NCBI GenBank assembly: GCA_949288405.1
Contig: CASEKM010000119.1
Location: 1 to 5,225 of the forward strand
Reading direction: 5' to 3'
Length of the DNA stretch: 5,225 nucleotides
DNA from: an uncultured bacterium
Lineage (GTDB): Bacteria; Bacillota; Clostridia; Oscillospirales; Oscillospiraceae
Shown piece by piece: positions 4,805-5,225 of the stretch. Position 1 is the stretch's first letter. Every line of letters starts with the position of its first letter. The notes below the pieces were generated by a model. That model had not been told where the DNA came from and did not search any database. It worked only from the letters and a program-made list of their open reading frames with translations. Made by a program: the position numbers and the translations under genes.

Positions 4805-4832
4805 TTTACTTATATTTAACATTCCTCAAACA
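4805..4832. promoter_or_regulatory. PhoP-box-like repeats upstream of the transporter promoter
   Basis: Read on the + strand, TTTACT (4805-4810), TTAACA (4816-4821) and CAAACA (4827-4832) are spaced exactly 11 bp apart by 5-bp AT-rich or mixed spacers. The Bacillus PhoP consensus is TT(A/C/T)ACA direct repeats with about 5-bp spacers. They match 5/6, 6/6 and 4/6. They occupy about -41 to -68 relative to the predicted start of a phosphate transporter, a position suited to a response regulator. The repeats are on the non-coding strand, and the region is AT-rich, so chance is possible. Confidence 0.4.
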
Positions 4833-4896
4833 TTTTTCCATGGTTCAGACAAAAAGGCTCGTCCGCCGCCCCCCGCCCCCGGGCAATTTCCCCCAC

Positions 4897-4944
4897 GAAG
4901 CAGAAACAGGCGCGGGGCCGGAGCTCCCTCCGGTCCCGCGCCTG
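4897..4944 (-). terminator. Terminator of the partial right-edge gene
   Basis: CAGGCGCGGG (4907-4916) pairs with CCCGCGCCTG (4935-4944). After a G.U pair the stem continues with CCGGAG (4918-4923) and CTCCGG (4928-4933), 17 pairs in all around a CTCC loop. On the - strand it is followed by TTTCTGCTTC (4906-4897). It lies 18 nt after the stop of the partial gene. The remaining 4833-4896 stretch shows no gene. Confidence 0.8.
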
Positions 4945-4962
4945 CGGCTCTCTCCCGGGTCC

Positions 4963-5225
4963 TCAGACCGGGGCGGCGGCGGCATATCCCCCGCCCGGGC
5001 GCTGGATGTAGAGGGTCCCGTCCGGGCCCTCCCACAGCATGCAGCCGGCGTACTCCCGCCGGGCGGTGTACAGCGCCTCCCGGCTGCTCTCCCCCTCCAG
5101 GAAGAGCACCCCCAGCTGGCGGCTGCCCTGGGGCAGGGAGGAAAGGGTCTCCCCGGTGAGGCGGAAGGCCCCGTCCGGGGTGCGCAGGTCCGCCTGGGCA
5201 GAGCCTCCGGCCGCCTCGGGCTCGG
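4963..5225 (-). CDS. C-terminal end of an unrecognised protein (partial)
   Basis: 86 codons plus TGA (4965-4963) are open to the window edge; the start lies beyond 5225. The visible part is soluble and mixed, with a stretch like LRTPDGAFRLTGETLSSLP (visible residues 13-31), a middle part with QLGVLFLEG (36-44) and REALYTARREYAG (48-60), then WEGPDGTLYIQRPGGGY (64-80) and an Ala-rich tail ending in PV. No motif I can name is present. This frame is preferred because it alone gives balanced composition and natural strand-like segments, while an overlapping - strand frame at 4826-5035 is Gly/Pro/Arg-rich and runs through the terminator. The terminator just downstream supports the stop. Function unknown. 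Confidence 0.75.
   Translation of the reverse strand, partial: EPEAAGGSAQADLRTPDGAFRLTGETLSSLPQGSRQLGVLFLEGESSREALYTARREYAGCMLWEGPDGTLYIQRPGGGYAAAAPV

Noticed and set aside
4826..5035. 69-aa open frame on the - strand
   Set aside because: It runs through the 17-bp terminator, is Gly/Pro/Arg-rich, and overlaps in another frame the better-supported C-terminus ending at 4963.
1..5225. CRISPR arrays, insertion sequences, tRNA or rRNA
   Set aside because: No regularly spaced repeats, transposase frames, terminal inverted repeats or RNA-gene signatures were seen.

Overview
The window is high-GC DNA with Gram-positive style signals: purine-rich Shine-Dalgarno sites, sigma-A type promoters, hairpin-plus-T-run terminators and a yybP-ykoY class riboswitch. 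Together with the gene families this suggests a high-GC clostridial (Firmicutes) bacterium, perhaps Oscillospiraceae of the Flavonifractor/Lawsonibacter kind. That placement is inferred from style and content; the window has no phylogenetic marker.

Layout: (1) 1-1093, + strand: a TATAAT box at the extreme left edge, a leader with two strong hairpins, and a 328-aa D-lactate dehydrogenase/VanH-type D-2-hydroxyacid dehydrogenase. (2) 1127-2040, + strand: a complete manganese-export unit made of an extended -10 promoter, a Mn2+ riboswitch (yybP-ykoY) whose closing helix competes with an intrinsic terminator, further leader hairpins, mntP, and a strong terminator. (3) 2066-2779, + strand: a promoter overlapped by CAAGT repeats, then a two-gene unit of a small three-helix membrane protein (DUF6442-like) and a 70-aa XRE-family regulator with a TTG start. 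It ends in a perfect 15-bp hairpin that also serves the convergent gene. (4) 2781-4832, - strand: a 561-aa Na+/phosphate cotransporter with a C-terminal PhoU-like domain. It is driven by a near-consensus promoter about 300 nt upstream, with PhoP-box-like repeats behind the -35 box and a long leader that may contain an attenuator and a 29-codon ORF. (5) 4897-5225, - strand: the last 86 codons of an unrecognised protein and its terminator.

The genes do not form one pathway. They are independent transcription units for fermentation or redox balance, Mn2+ efflux, a probable autoregulated regulator/membrane-protein pair, and phosphate uptake or balance. The best-supported regulatory system is the Mn2+ riboswitch upstream of mntP, which is a known class. 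The least explained sequence is the 4467-4832 leader and promoter of the phosphate transporter. No mobile element, CRISPR array, tRNA or rRNA was seen.
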